DNA of 64,000 nucleotides from Spiroplasma endosymbiont of Amphimallon solstitiale (GTDB lineage Bacteria; Bacillota_I; Bacilli_A; Mycoplasmatales; VBWQ01): NCBI RefSeq assembly GCF_964030965.1, contig NZ_OZ034999.1, positions 1,302,001 to 1,366,000 of the forward strand, read 5' to 3'. Shown piece by piece: positions 20,297 to 30,672 of this stretch (position 1 is its first letter; each line of letters starts with the position of its first letter). The notes under the pieces were generated by a model. It saw only the letters and a program-made list of their open reading frames with translations, ran no database searches and was not told where the DNA came from. The position numbers and the translations under genes were made by a program.

Positions 20297-20445
20297 GTAA
20301 CTAATAATATAAATTATTCTTATTGTAAAAAATCACTTATGTTTTTAAAAGAAAAATTTAAAGATAAAAATAATTATGAATTTATTATAGAAAAACCTAT
20401 TAATGATAATGTAATTGCTGGAACACCAGATTTAGTTTATTTAAA
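20295..20445 (+). pseudogene. Nuclease-gene fragment (array copy 3)
   Basis: Third occurrence of the same 151-bp piece; see 13011-13161. Confidence 0.88.
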
Positions 20446-21677
20446 CCTGAATTGTAAATATAAATGGGACAGTTTTTTAAAATAATTGTATTAAATCTAT
20501 TGGTCTTTTATAAGATAGTGATTTTCTGGGTGTAGAATTAATTTGAAATGCTATAGTATTTAAATCTTTTTGTTTATATGAAGATAGATCTGTAGATTTT
20601 GGTAAATATCTTCTTAAAATACCATTATTATTTTCATTTAAACCTCTTTGACAAGGTTTACTAGGATCTGCAAAATAAATCTTAACATTACAATTTTTTT
20701 CGATTAATTTTCATTTACTAAATTCTTTACCACGATCAAAAGTAATAGTTTTAACTGTTCCTTTTTGTAACTTTGAAATAAATTTTATTATACTTTTTGT
20801 AATATTTTCTGATTTATTATTTTTAGTTGCTAAAGGAATTGTGGTTTTTGATCATATATCAGCTAAAGTAATAATAGAACTTTTATGATCTTTACCAATG
20901 ATAGTATCACCCTCTAAATGACCAAATTCTTCTATATTTTTAATATTAGGAATGATTAAATTTCTTTCATGAATAGACTTACAATTATTAATTCTGCCCC
21001 TAGTTTCTTTTTGTTTGTGAGGTTTATTTTTTCCTTTTCTCAATAAGTTATTTTCATCAAAACCCATTCGATTTGTTTTAAACATGTTATATAAAGTTTT
21101 TGTTGAAATACTTTTTATTTTATTTTCCTTTAAAAAATTAGCAATTATATCAAGAGCATAATTTTTCTTTAATTTTGTAGAAAAGTAATGATACATGATA
21201 AAGTGTTATTTTTAGAGAATTTTTACACTAAATAATGTTACTTTTAACAAATTTTTAATTAAAAATAATATTTTAAGTGTAAATTGATGAATAATTTTTG
21301 GTCATCCATACTTTTCTACATAATTAAAATAATTTTTAGTAATTAACAAATGATTAATAGTATTAATTTCTATTAAAGTTAAAATTATTAATTTTCTACC
21401 TGCATTTTGTTTATTTTTTTGAATTTTATTCAATATTTCTAATGGTAATAAGTTTTGATTTAATAATCTACAAACTCTATGTACAGTTGATTTACTATAA
21501 TCAATGGCTTTTGCTATTTTACGAATCGAAAATCCATAACTTTTATATTCTTTTATTGCTATTATTGATTCAATAGTCAGATACTTATACATTGTGCTAA
21601 TTCCTTTCTTTTCTTAATTATAGAATTAACACAATTTAATTTTTATATAAGTGTCCTTTTTAATTTTACAATTCAGG
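20446..21677 (-). mobile_element. IS30 copy 5 with MITE (array copy 3)
   Basis: Duplicate of 13162-14393; MITE at 21167-21329. Transposase inactive. Confidence 0.92.
21167..21329 (-). mobile_element. MITE inside IS30, array copy 3
   Basis: Duplicate of 13883-14045 with TAATTTTT flanks. Confidence 0.93.
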
Positions 21678-22129
21678 ATGATAAAAAAATAGTAACTATA
21701 GAAGCATCAGAAATAAATTTTGATATTAATACTAAAAAACAATTGCAAAAAATCAGATATTTTTTAGATAAACATGATTGAAGTATTTATTTTTTTGAAT
21801 TACAAAAATTGATGCATGAACAAATAATTAAATTATTAGATTGAAAAAATAAATCACTTAATTATAATTCTTACATTGAAATTTTAAATCAAAAATTAAG
21901 TTTTTATATTAATGATTTAAATATTGTAAAAAATTATAATGAAACCATTAAACAAATAAATTTATACCGTAATCTTTTATCAAAAGCTACGTCAATAATT
22001 CCTAGTAATACAATTGAATGAAATTTTATCAATGATTTAACTAAAAAATTAATAGCATGAAAATTATATTTTTCTTTAACAGAATTAATTAATTGTTTTA
22101 ATTTGCTTTTAGATAAAAAAAATATATAA
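21678..22129 (+). pseudogene. 5'-truncated gene, array copy 3
   Basis: Same 150-codon C-terminal frame as 14394-14845, opened by the IS30 end. No start codon of its own. Confidence 0.6.
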
Positions 22130-22221
22130 TGTAAATATAAAATGTGTATATAGTTTTTAACCCATTGCTTTGTTTTATTAAAAGTAAATGGGTTTTATGC
22201 TTTTAAAAAGGAGTGAAAAAC

Positions 22222-23115
22222 ATGCCAAATACAAAGGAAAATCAAATTTGATTAGTTCAAGATAAAGTTGATTTTAAAACTTTAAAAGATAAAGTTATTT
22301 TTATAGAACAAAATTATTTATTAGATATTGATAATTCTATAAAATCAAAACTTAATAGCAATGGTGATAATGATAAACATATTGAATTTAATTCTGTTTT
22401 TGAAACTATTAATAATATAAAATTACAATTAAATTTATTACGAACTAATTTAAAACCTTTAAAAAAAAGAATTGTTAAAAATTTAGAAAGTAAAAAAATA
22501 AATTTTTTTAAAAATTTTGTGATTAGATTTTTTACTTTTGGAAAAATTAATAGAAACAGAGACATTAAAAATGAGATATCAAACTTTAATTTTAATTACC
22601 AATATATAAAAAATAAATGTGAAAATGTAGTTGAAAAATTAAATGATAAAGCAAATGAACTTTTATGTGAGATAGAAAAAAGACATTATGATATAAAAAT
22701 AGAAAGAGACCAATTAAAACAATCAAATCGCAAACTTGAAACACTAATTGAAAGTGGGAAAGAAAAAATAAAACAATTAGAAAGTAACATGCAAGAAAAT
22801 CGAAACAAAATTAGTAAATTAGAGCAAGAAAATCAAGAACATATGAATTTTATAGATAGTAAAAATATTAAATTTGATAGTCAATGTGTGACTTTAGAAA
22901 ATATTATTAGAAGTCAAAAAGAAGAAATTGAATTTCATATGAAACAAAATCAAGAATTAAAACAAGAAATTAAATTAAGAGATTCTGGAATTGAAAGTGC
23001 TTCTGAGGTATTTGATTCAGATATAGATAGTTTTAATAAAGATAAAATAAATGTAGAACAAAACAAGCATATGACAAAAAAAAGAATTAAGGCACGAATT
23101 GTACAAATAAATTAA
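22222..23115 (+). CDS. Long coiled-coil protein, array copy 3
   Basis: Same 297-aa protein as 14938-15831, with the same TATAAT box, AACCCATT/AAATGGGTT leader hairpin, AAAAAGGAG ribosome site and downstream terminator. The two full copies would double its dose. Confidence 0.72.
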
Positions 23116-23265
23116 TTCTTTGTAGATAACTCTTTTTGAAAAGAGTTATCTTTTTTTCTTTTATCTTTTGTTTTTTTTGAAAAAAATTTTATACTATTTG
23201 TGGATATTTTACAATGTAGAAAAAAATAATCTAAATTTTTTCTATTAAAAGGAGCATATTTTGTT

Positions 23266-23445
23266 ATGGATAAAGAAGCAAAAGAAAAAGAAAAAAAATT
23301 ATTACATGAAGCAAAACAACAAATTAGAAAACTTGATTTATTACTTGCTGAAAGCGAAAGACAAGCTGAGAGATTAAAAAACTTACAAGATTCAAAATCA
23401 TCAGTAAGTAAATCTACTAAACTTTCTAAATCACCCAAAATGTAA
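23266..23445 (+). CDS. 59-aa charged helical protein, array copy 3
   Basis: Third copy of the gene at 15982-16161. Followed by the GC-rich structured element at 23501-23570. The 8-bp duplication around the following IS256 shows this side originally continued at 27243. Confidence 0.6.
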   Translation: MDKEAKEKEKKLLHEAKQQIRKLDLLLAESERQAERLKNLQDSKSSVSKSTKLSKSPKM

Positions 23446-23760
23446 TTATTATTTGTTTTTAAATTAGAAAAGTATATAATAAAATCAAACTTAAAAATAA
23501 AAATGCAACAGACCTATTTACAAGATACCCTATTGCTGACAGGTTCCCTACTGAAGTCCAACCTGCATTTAAATTATATATTTTTTCATAATTTTTGGCA
23601 ATGTTTAGTAATCTGTGTAACTTACAAAAATAACTATGTTTAATTAATTCTAGTAAATATAATTAAATGACTAGAAAGAGTGAGTTACAGATGGCTAAAA
23701 AACAAAATATTAATAATAATGATCCAATATCAAAGCAGTAGATTTATTATTAGAAAATAC

Positions 23761-23923
23761 TTTTAATTATGTAGAAAAGTATGGATGACCAAAAATTATT
23801 CATCAATTTACACTTAAAATATTATTTTTAATTAAAAATTTGTTAAAAGTAACATTATTTAGTTTAAAAATTCTCTAAAAATAACACTTTATCATGTATC
23901 ACTACTTTTCTAAAAAATTAAAG
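23761..23923 (+). mobile_element. MITE in the nested IS256
   Basis: Same insertion as at 16477 and 19439 (flanks GAAAATAC, same private changes), so this IS256 copy is the parent or sibling of the truncated array copies. Confidence 0.93.
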
Positions 23924-25621
23924 GAAAATACTGAAGATTTAACAACAGTTTTTAAAGAAGGGGGTTTATATAAAGAATTAACAAAACGTTTAGTTGAAAA
24001 AATGTTGAATTCTGAAATGCAAAATTATTTAGGATATGAAAAAAATCAACATAGTAATACTGAAAATGCTCGTAATGGTACAAGTTCAAAAAAATTAATA
24101 ACTCAACAAGGTAAAATTGAGATTGATGTACCAAGAGATCGCAATAGTGATTTTATTCCTGTAATAGTTGCAAAAAGACAGCGAAGATTTGATGGTTTTG
24201 ATCAACAAGTGCTTTCACTATATGCAAAAGGTATGACTCTATCTGACATTAGAATGCAGTTACAAGAGTTATATCATGGTGCTGATATTAGTGAAAGTGT
24301 TATTAGTCAAATTACTGATGATGTTATTGATGATGTCAAAGCATGACAAAATCGACCATTAGAAAGAGTTTATCCGATTGTTTATTTTGATTGTATAGTA
24401 GTTAAAGTTCGACAAGATAAACGGATTATTAACAAATCAGTTTATATAGCATTAGGAGTTGATTTAGAAGGTAAAAAAGATGTTTTAGGCTTATAAATTA
24501 GTGAAAATGAAGGTGCTAAATTTTGATTAGCTAATTTCACAGAAGTGAAAAATCGAGGCTTAAATGATATTTTGATTGCTTGTAGTGATAATTTAACAGG
24601 CATGTCAGAAGCAATACAAGCAGTTTATCCTAAAACAGAACATCAATTATGCATTGTTCATCAAATTCGAAATAGTTTAAAATATGTTTCATACAAACAT
24701 CGAAAAACTCTAGTTACAGATTTAAAACCAATTTATAGTGCATGTAGTGAAGAACAAGCAATGCAAGCTTTAGAATCATTTGAAAGTAAATGAAATAAAC
24801 AATATCCCCAAATTGCTAAATCTTGATATAAAAATTGAGAAAATTTGATGATTTTTATTAGTTATCCTGCAGAAATCAAAAGAGTAATTTATACAACAAA
24901 TGCTATTGAATCTGTTAATAGTCAATTACGAAAAGTTATTAGAAACCTGAATTGTAAAATTAAAAAGGACACTTATATAAAAATTAAATTGTGTTAATTC
25001 TATAATTAAGAAAAGAAAGGAATTAGCACAATGTATAAGTATCTGACTATTGAATCAATAATAGCAATAAAAGAATATAAAAGTTATGGATTTTCGATTC
25101 GTAAAATAGCAAAAGCCATTGATTATAGTAAATCAACTGTACATAGAGTTTGTAGATTATTAAATCAAAACTTATTACCATTAGAAATATTGAATAAAAT
25201 TCAAAAAAATAAACAAAATGCAGGTAGAAAATTAATAATTTTAACTTTAATAGAAATTAATACTATTAATCATTTGTTAATTACTAAAAATTATGCTCTT
25301 GATATAATTGCTAATTTTTTAAAGGAAAATAAAATAAAAAGTATTTCAACAAAAACTTTATATAACATGTTTAAAACAAATCGAATGGGTTTTGATGAAA
25401 ATAACTTATTGAGAAAAGGAAAAAATAAACCTCACAAACAAAAAGAAACTAGGGGCAGAATTAATAATTGTAAGTCTATTCATGAAAGAAATTTAATCAT
25501 TCCTAATATTAAAAATATAGAAGAATTTGGTCATTTAGAGGGTGATACTATCATTGGTAAAGATCATAAAAGTTCTATTATTACTTTAGCTGATATATGA
25601 TCAAAAACCACAATTCCTTTA

Positions 25622-26656
25622 GAACCTGTTTAGAATCTTTTCGAAAATAATGTAAAATGATTATATATTTTAAAATAAGAGGTATATATGCATAAAAATT
25701 ATCCAAGTCATGTCACCAAAGAACAATTTGAGAACATAAAATCAATTTTAGAAAATAGCAAAAAGAAAACAAAACCAAGAAGTTTAGATTTATATGAAGT
25801 ATTTTGTGCAATTTTATATGTATTAAAAAGTGGTTGTCAATGAAGAATGCTACCAAAAAATTTTTTTAATTATGTAGAAAAGTATGGATGACCAAAAATT
25901 ATTCATCAATTTACACTTAAAATATTATTTTTAATTAAAAATTTGTTAAAAGTAACATTATTTAGTGTAAAAATTCTCTAAAAATAACACTTTATCATGT
26001 ATCATTACTTTTCTACAAAATTAAAGAAAAATTTTCCAAAATGACAAACTGTATATTATTATTTTCAAATTTGAAGTAAAAATAATGGTAAAGAACCTAG
26101 TGTATTGTAATTAATTTTAAAAAAAATTAGTTAAAAAAGTTCGTATCAATAATAATCGCAAAGAACAAACTAGTTTTTGTATAATTGATTCGCAAAGTGT
26201 TAAAAATACAGATACTACTGAAAATAAAGGTTATGATGCTGGTAAAAAGATTTCAGGCATAAAACGTCATATTGTTGTTGATTCTCAAGGTTTACCACAT
26301 GCAATTTACATAACCACAGCAGAAAAAACAGATCGTAATAGCGCTATAATAATGATTGAAAATGAAAAAGAAAATCTTTCTGCAGTTCAAAAAATAATAG
26401 TAGATGCTGGTTATACTGGTGAAAAATTTGCTTCTGAAATCAAAACAATCATAAATGCAAATGTTGAAGTGATAAAACGTAATGAATTACATACTTTTGT
26501 AGTATTACCAAAAAGATGAATTGTAGAACGAAGCTTTGCTTGATTAGAAAAATACAGAAGATTATGAAAAAATTGTGAAAGAAAACTAAATACTAGTTTA
26601 CAAATGGTTGTTCTTTCATTTATTTCAGTTTTATTAAAAAGATTCTAAACAGGTTC
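25622..26656 (+). mobile_element. IS5-family element (IS427-like) with MITE, copy 1
   Basis: Ends GAACCTGTTTAGAATCTTTT inverted at the other end; 3-bp duplication TTA. Two overlapping transposase frames: ORFA from ATG 25688 (MHKNYPSHVTKEQFENIKSI...) and ORFB (IIDSQSVKNTD, GYDAGKKISGIKRHIVVD, DAGYTGEKF, WIVERSFAWLEKYRRL: DDE). An A8 run at the overlap suggests a programmed frameshift. This copy is inactive: a MITE splits ORFA and CAA has become TAA near 26108. Confidence 0.92.
25864..26026 (+). mobile_element. MITE inside IS5 copy 1 (innermost level)
   Basis: 163 bp with duplication AAAAATTT; comparison with the second IS5 copy confirms the empty site. Confidence 0.95.
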
Positions 26657-27253
26657 TTAGCAACTAAAAATAATAAATCAGAAAATATTACAAAAAATAT
26701 AATAAAATTTATTTCAAAGTTACAAAAAGGAACAGTTAAAACTATTACTTTTGATCGTGGTAAAGAATTTAGTAAATGAAAATTAATCGAAAAAAATTGT
26801 AATGTTAAGATTTATTTTGCAGATCCTGGTAAACCTTGTCAAAGAGGTTTAAATGAAAATAATAATGGTATTTTAAGAAGATATTTACCAAAATCTACAG
26901 ATCTATCTTCATATAAACAAAAAGATTTAAATACTATAGCATTTCAAATTAATTCTACACCCAGAAAATCACTATCTTATAAAAGACCAATAGATTTAAT
27001 ACAATTATTTTAAAAAACTGTCCCATTTATATTTACAATTCAGGAAACAAAAAAAGCTTTTCCTAATGATATGTCAGTTTTTAAAATATTTTATTTACAA
27101 TTGAAAATATAACAAAAAAATGAACATTGCCTATTCAAAATTGAAATACAGCAATTGCTCATTTTATGATAAAATTTGAAGACAGAATTAATCTGAACTA
27201 GTACTTTGTAAAACAAAGATACACAGATTTCTAAAAAGCCTCTAATTTTTTGC

Positions 27254-27290
27254 AAACGACATTCTAGATGTAACCTAAAATGTCGTTTTT
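27254..27290 (+). terminator. Terminator upstream of the pilin-like remnant
   Basis: Stem AAACGACATT / AATGTCGTTT with a 15-nt loop and T run. Before the IS256 insertion it followed the GC-rich element and closed the gene block now at 21678-23596. Confidence 0.8.
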
Positions 27291-27329
27291 CTTTTTAAAG
27301 TTTATAAAAAAAGAAAGGAAGTAAAAATT

Positions 27330-27448
27330 ATGTTTTTATTTAATTTATTATCAAGTGTGGATCCACAAACTCAACAATTATTGAACAATTTAATGGATGT
27401 ACTACTACCAATTTTGTATACCATTGCAGGATTTGCTTTAGCATTTTC
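27330..27448 (+). pseudogene. Truncated small membrane protein, pilin- or coat-like
   Basis: About 40 native codons, MFLFNLLSSVDPQTQQLLNN followed by LMDVLLPILYTIAGFALAF, then the MITE supplies FNFVEK and a stop at 27470. The architecture (short N-terminus, then a small-residue-rich span) resembles the intact 100-aa pilin-like protein at 51462-51764, and also phage coat proteins. AAAGGAAG ribosome site. Truncated, probably dead. Confidence 0.6.
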
Positions 27449-27611
27449 CTTTAATTTTGTAGAAAAGTAATGATACATGATAAAGTGTTATTTTTAGAGA
27501 ATTTTTACACTAAATAATGTTACTTTTAACAAATTTTTAATTAAAAATAATATTTTAAGTGTAAATTGATGAATAATTTTTGGTCATCCATACTTTTCTA
27601 CATAATTAAAA
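27449..27611 (-). mobile_element. MITE without target duplication (junction)
   Basis: Full 163-bp element, but the flanks GCATTTTC and GAATTTAA do not match. The genes on the two sides are unrelated, so this is probably the product of recombination between two MITEs that removed the intervening DNA. Confidence 0.88.
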
Positions 27612-27755
27612 GAATTTAATAGTAAATATGAAGATTTAGAAATTGAAATTGATAATGATGGTGATTTAAAAATTAATTGTGATTATTTTAATTATAAAAA
27701 TGTAAATCAATTAGAACAAGTAATTATTGATTATAAAAGAATTATTAAAAGTTAA
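27612..27755 (+). pseudogene. 3' remnant of an unknown gene
   Basis: 47 codons open from the MITE end: EFNSKYEDLEIEIDNDGDLK then INCDYFNYKNVNQLEQVIIDYKR..., stop at 27753. Acidic, phage-like composition; no start. AAAGGAG for the next gene follows directly. Confidence 0.55.
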
Positions 27756-27770
27756 AGGAGATGAATATAA

Positions 27771-27929
27771 ATGGTAGCAGCAGCACTTAAAAAACATCAA
27801 GATAAATTATTAATTAAAAATTTAAAAATTCGTCTTACTAAAAATGACCATTATGAATTAAAAACATATTGTTATGAAAGAAATATAATTATGAATGATT
27901 TTGTAAGAACCTGTTTAGAATCTTTTTAA
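27771..27929 (+). pseudogene. Ribbon-helix-helix-like gene cut by IS5
   Basis: About 45 native codons: MVAAALKKHQDKLLIKNLKI then RLTKNDHYELKTYCYERNIIMNDFV, reminiscent of plasmid/phage ribbon-helix-helix proteins in which a beta strand precedes two helices. The IS5 end at 27907 replaces the rest with RTCLESF and a stop. AAAGGAG at 27755-27761. Family assignment is tentative. Confidence 0.5.
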
Positions 27930-28941
27930 TAAAACTGAAATAAATGAAAGAACAACCATTTGTAAACTAGTATTTAGTTTTCTTTCACAATTTTTTCATA
28001 ATCTTCTGTATTTTTCTAATCAAGCAAAGCTTCGTTCTACAATTCATCTTTTTGGTAATACTACAAAAGTATGTAATTCATTACGTTTTATCACTTCAAC
28101 ATTTGCATTTATGATTGTTTTGATTTCAGAAGCAAATTTTTCACCAGTATAACCAGCATCTACTATTATTTTTTGAACTGCAGAAAGATTTTCTTTTTCA
28201 TTTTCAATCATTATTATAGCGCTATTACGATCTGTTTTTTCCTTTAATTTTGTAGAAAAGTAATGATACATGATAAAGTGTTATTTTTAGATAATTTTTA
28301 CACTAAATAATGTTACTTTTAACAAATTTTTAATTAAAAATAATATTTTAAGTGTAAATTGATGAATAATTTTTGGTCATCCATACTTTTCTACATAATT
28401 AAAAGTTTTTTCTGCTGTGGTTATGTAAATTGCATGTGGTAAACCTTGAGAATCAACAACAATATGACGTTTTATGCCTGAAATCTTTTTACCAGCATCA
28501 TAACCTTTATTTTCAGTAGTATCTGTATTTTTAACACTTTGCGAATCAATTATACAAAAACTAGTTTGTTCTTTGCGATTATTATTGATACGAACTTTTT
28601 TAACTAATTTTTTTTAAAATTAATTGCAATACACTAGGTTCTTTACCATTATTTTTACTTCAAATTTGAAAATAATAATATACAGTTTGTCATTTTGGAA
28701 AATTTTTTGGTAGCATTCTTCATTGACAACCACTTTTTAATACATATAAAATTGCACAAAATACTTCATATAAATCTAAACTTCTTGGTTTTGTTTTCTT
28801 TTTGCTATTTTCTAAAATTGATTTTATGTTCTCAAATTGTTCTTTGGTGACATGACTTGGATAATTTTTATGCATATATACCTCTTATTTTAAAATATAT
28901 AATCATTTTACATTATTTTCGAAAAGATTCTAAACAGGTTC
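27907..28941 (-). mobile_element. IS5-family element (IS427-like) with MITE, copy 2
   Basis: Same ends as the copy at 25622, with 3-bp duplication TAA. ORFA is intact here (CAA where copy 1 has TAA), but ORFB is split by a MITE at 28242-28404. Hence both IS5 copies were hit by independent MITE insertions at different sites. Confidence 0.93.
28242..28404 (-). mobile_element. MITE inside IS5 copy 2
   Basis: 163 bp; target duplication GTTTTTTC. Carries the internal variant TAGATAATTT, shared with the copy in rny at 56987. Confidence 0.94.
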
Positions 28942-30111
28942 TAAGCGTTCTGAAGCCATTAAAGCCACATTCTTACCTATTCTAAACTCAAGTCTTAATT
29001 TCACACAATCTTTAAAATATAATCATGAATTAACTTGATATTTAATTGCTGTATCATTTAACATTTCAATAAATGTGTAATTACTAAAATCACAATATAC
29101 AGTTAAACCATATTCATATAACAGATTATTTTCTTTTGCTAATTTAATATAAAATTCAACTACTAATCTTGCTAATTGCTTATTATCATAACGAATTAAT
29201 TTATTTTCTATTTTTAAACAATCAATAACATTAACAAAATTAAAATCATAATCAAAACCTATTAATAAACATGCTAATGCATCATCTTTAAACCCATAAT
29301 CTAATCCAGCACTAAATCTATAACTTTTTTGTATTACTCTACTAATTTTAGGAAGTAAATGTGAATATATTCCACCAGATTCATAACCTACTAAACCATG
29401 ACTTCTTACTCTTGCAGATATTGGGTCAAGAGTTTCTATTTCTAATAATTGTTGTTTATCACTATCTTTTAAATGACTATTAAGTTTCCAATTTTGATAA
29501 TGATAAATAGTTTTATCAATAATAGTAAATTGTTCATATTCATTAATAATTTGCTTTTCATTTTGTGGACAAGCATTTATAGTTTTTTTAATAAATTCAT
29601 TAAGAATTGACCAAGGATTACAACTTTCAATTTCTAATAATTGATTTGCACCACGAATAGCATCTTTTAAATCTTGATAATTATTTTCAGTAATTTCATA
29701 TCTTTCATCACTTCATATAATTACATAATCATATAAATAATTACTTGCTAATCCAGTTAATTTAACATTACTATTATCTTGTGCATGTAAATATTTACAA
29801 GTGATTTTACTACCATTAAATTCAATAGTTTTTTTAGTTTCACTAATAATAAAATTAATACTTGGATAAGTTGCTCTAATAATTTGTTTTAATTCTTGTC
29901 AACTATCATTTAATTGTTTTGACATATTACGAATTAAATAAGCATGAATATTAATATTTTCTAACATTAATAAAATTCCAAGAAATTCAATATCACTAAA
30001 TGTTTTACCAGATTTACGACTACCTAATTGTTTAATTTTAGTAATATTTAAAGGTTGTTTTAAATACATTCTTTTAGCAATATCTAATAAATAACCAAAA
30101 TTACTTAACAT
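28942..30111 (-). pseudogene. Phage terminase large subunit, 3' end disrupted
   Basis: About 390 codons of a tailed-phage packaging ATPase/nuclease. Walker A variant GSRKSGKT at residues 30-37, the Walker B-like YDYVIIWSDERYEI with adjacent acidic residues, and nuclease-domain sequence (SAGLDYGFKDDALACLLIG, VYCDFSN). The start overlaps the small subunit's stop. The frame ends at ASERL, where an IS5 is inserted; after removing the IS only a few further codons follow. A normal length would be 400-450, so the loss may be small. Other tailed-phage structural genes are not visible in the window. Confidence 0.8.
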
Positions 30112-30509
30112 TTATTCTTACCTTTATTTTCTAAACTAATTGCTATAGGGGCGACGTTATCATTGTTCTTTATATCAATTTTAGTTGATAAATGATATTT
30201 ATTAACATATGCTCTTTCTAAATATCATGATGAAGTACCAGCATTTGAAGTTAAATATCTTTGTAAATTTAAGTGTTCAATTTGAGAATGCGCTCAATTA
30301 ATTTGTTGTAAAAAAGTATTTCTCTTTTTTTGTTTTCAAGTCCTAATAGTACTTTCAGTTATATCTAAATAAATTAACATTCCTAATTTTGTAGGAACTT
30401 CTTTAAATTCATTACAATGAATAAAATAATTTTCTAATGATTCTCTTAATTTTTTAGCATCATTAAAAATTGTTCTTATTTTTATTTTTTCTTCTTGCAC
30501 ATAAAAATC
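30105..30509 (-). pseudogene. Phage terminase small subunit, N-terminus replaced by MITE
   Basis: About 135 codons: KKLRESLENYFIHCNEFKEV, then PTKLGMLIYLDITESTIRTW, a typical DNA-binding domain of small terminases, then a basic C-terminal part. Its 4-nt overlap with the large subunit supports the call. A MITE abuts the 5' end; the frame can open either from MITE codons (MYHYFSTKLK) or from a native GTG a few codons in. Since that MITE lacks target duplications, the true start may be lost. Confidence 0.72.
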
Positions 30510-30672
30510 CTTTAATTTTGTAGAAAAGTAATGATACATGATAAAGTGTTATTTTTAGAGAATTTTTACACTAAATAATGTTACTTTTAACAAATTTTTA
30601 ATTAAAAATAATATTTTAAGTGTAAATTGATGAATAATTTTTGGTCATCCATACTTTTCTACATAATTAAAA
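30510..30672 (-). mobile_element. MITE without target duplication (junction)
   Basis: Complete element; flanks TAAAAATC and GAATTATC differ. It separates the terminase small subunit from the 3' end of an unrelated coiled-coil gene, consistent with MITE-MITE recombination. Confidence 0.88.

Larger units (their letters stand above)
19275..23596. repeat. Tandem array, copy 3 (longest)
   Basis: 4322 bp. Combines the MITE-bearing IS256 fragment of copy 2 with the full gene block of copy 1. The unit lengths 4152, 2962 and 4322 differ only by the MITE insertion, the 1-nt deletion and the 1360-bp deletion. A partial fourth unit begins at 23597. Confidence 0.9.
24946..27044 (+). mobile_element. IS30 inside IS256, itself split by IS5
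   Basis: IS30 with AAA target duplication, inserted after codon RKVIRN of the IS256 transposase. The total length of 2099 bp equals 1061 bp of IS30 plus 1035 bp of IS5 insert plus a 3-bp duplication, an exact bookkeeping match. The transposase frame from 25031 is interrupted near residue 198. Confidence 0.94.
23597..27242 (+). mobile_element. IS256 copy holding a nest of IS30, IS5 and MITE
   Basis: Outer element of a four-level nest. Both IS256 ends are present and flanked by the 8-bp duplication TAATTTTT (23589-23596 and 27243-27250). Inside are a MITE at 23761-23923 and an IS30 at 24946-27044. The transposase is dead several times over: the A-run deletion, the MITE, a Trp codon UGA changed to UAA near 24494, the IS30, and a 1-nt loss near 27106 (TTTACAATTG in place of TTTAGCAATTG). 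Confidence 0.93.

Noticed and set aside
28044-28271. 75-aa frame starting MYHYFSTKLK
   Set aside because: The first codons are MITE sequence joined to IS5 ORFB; a split transposase, not a gene.
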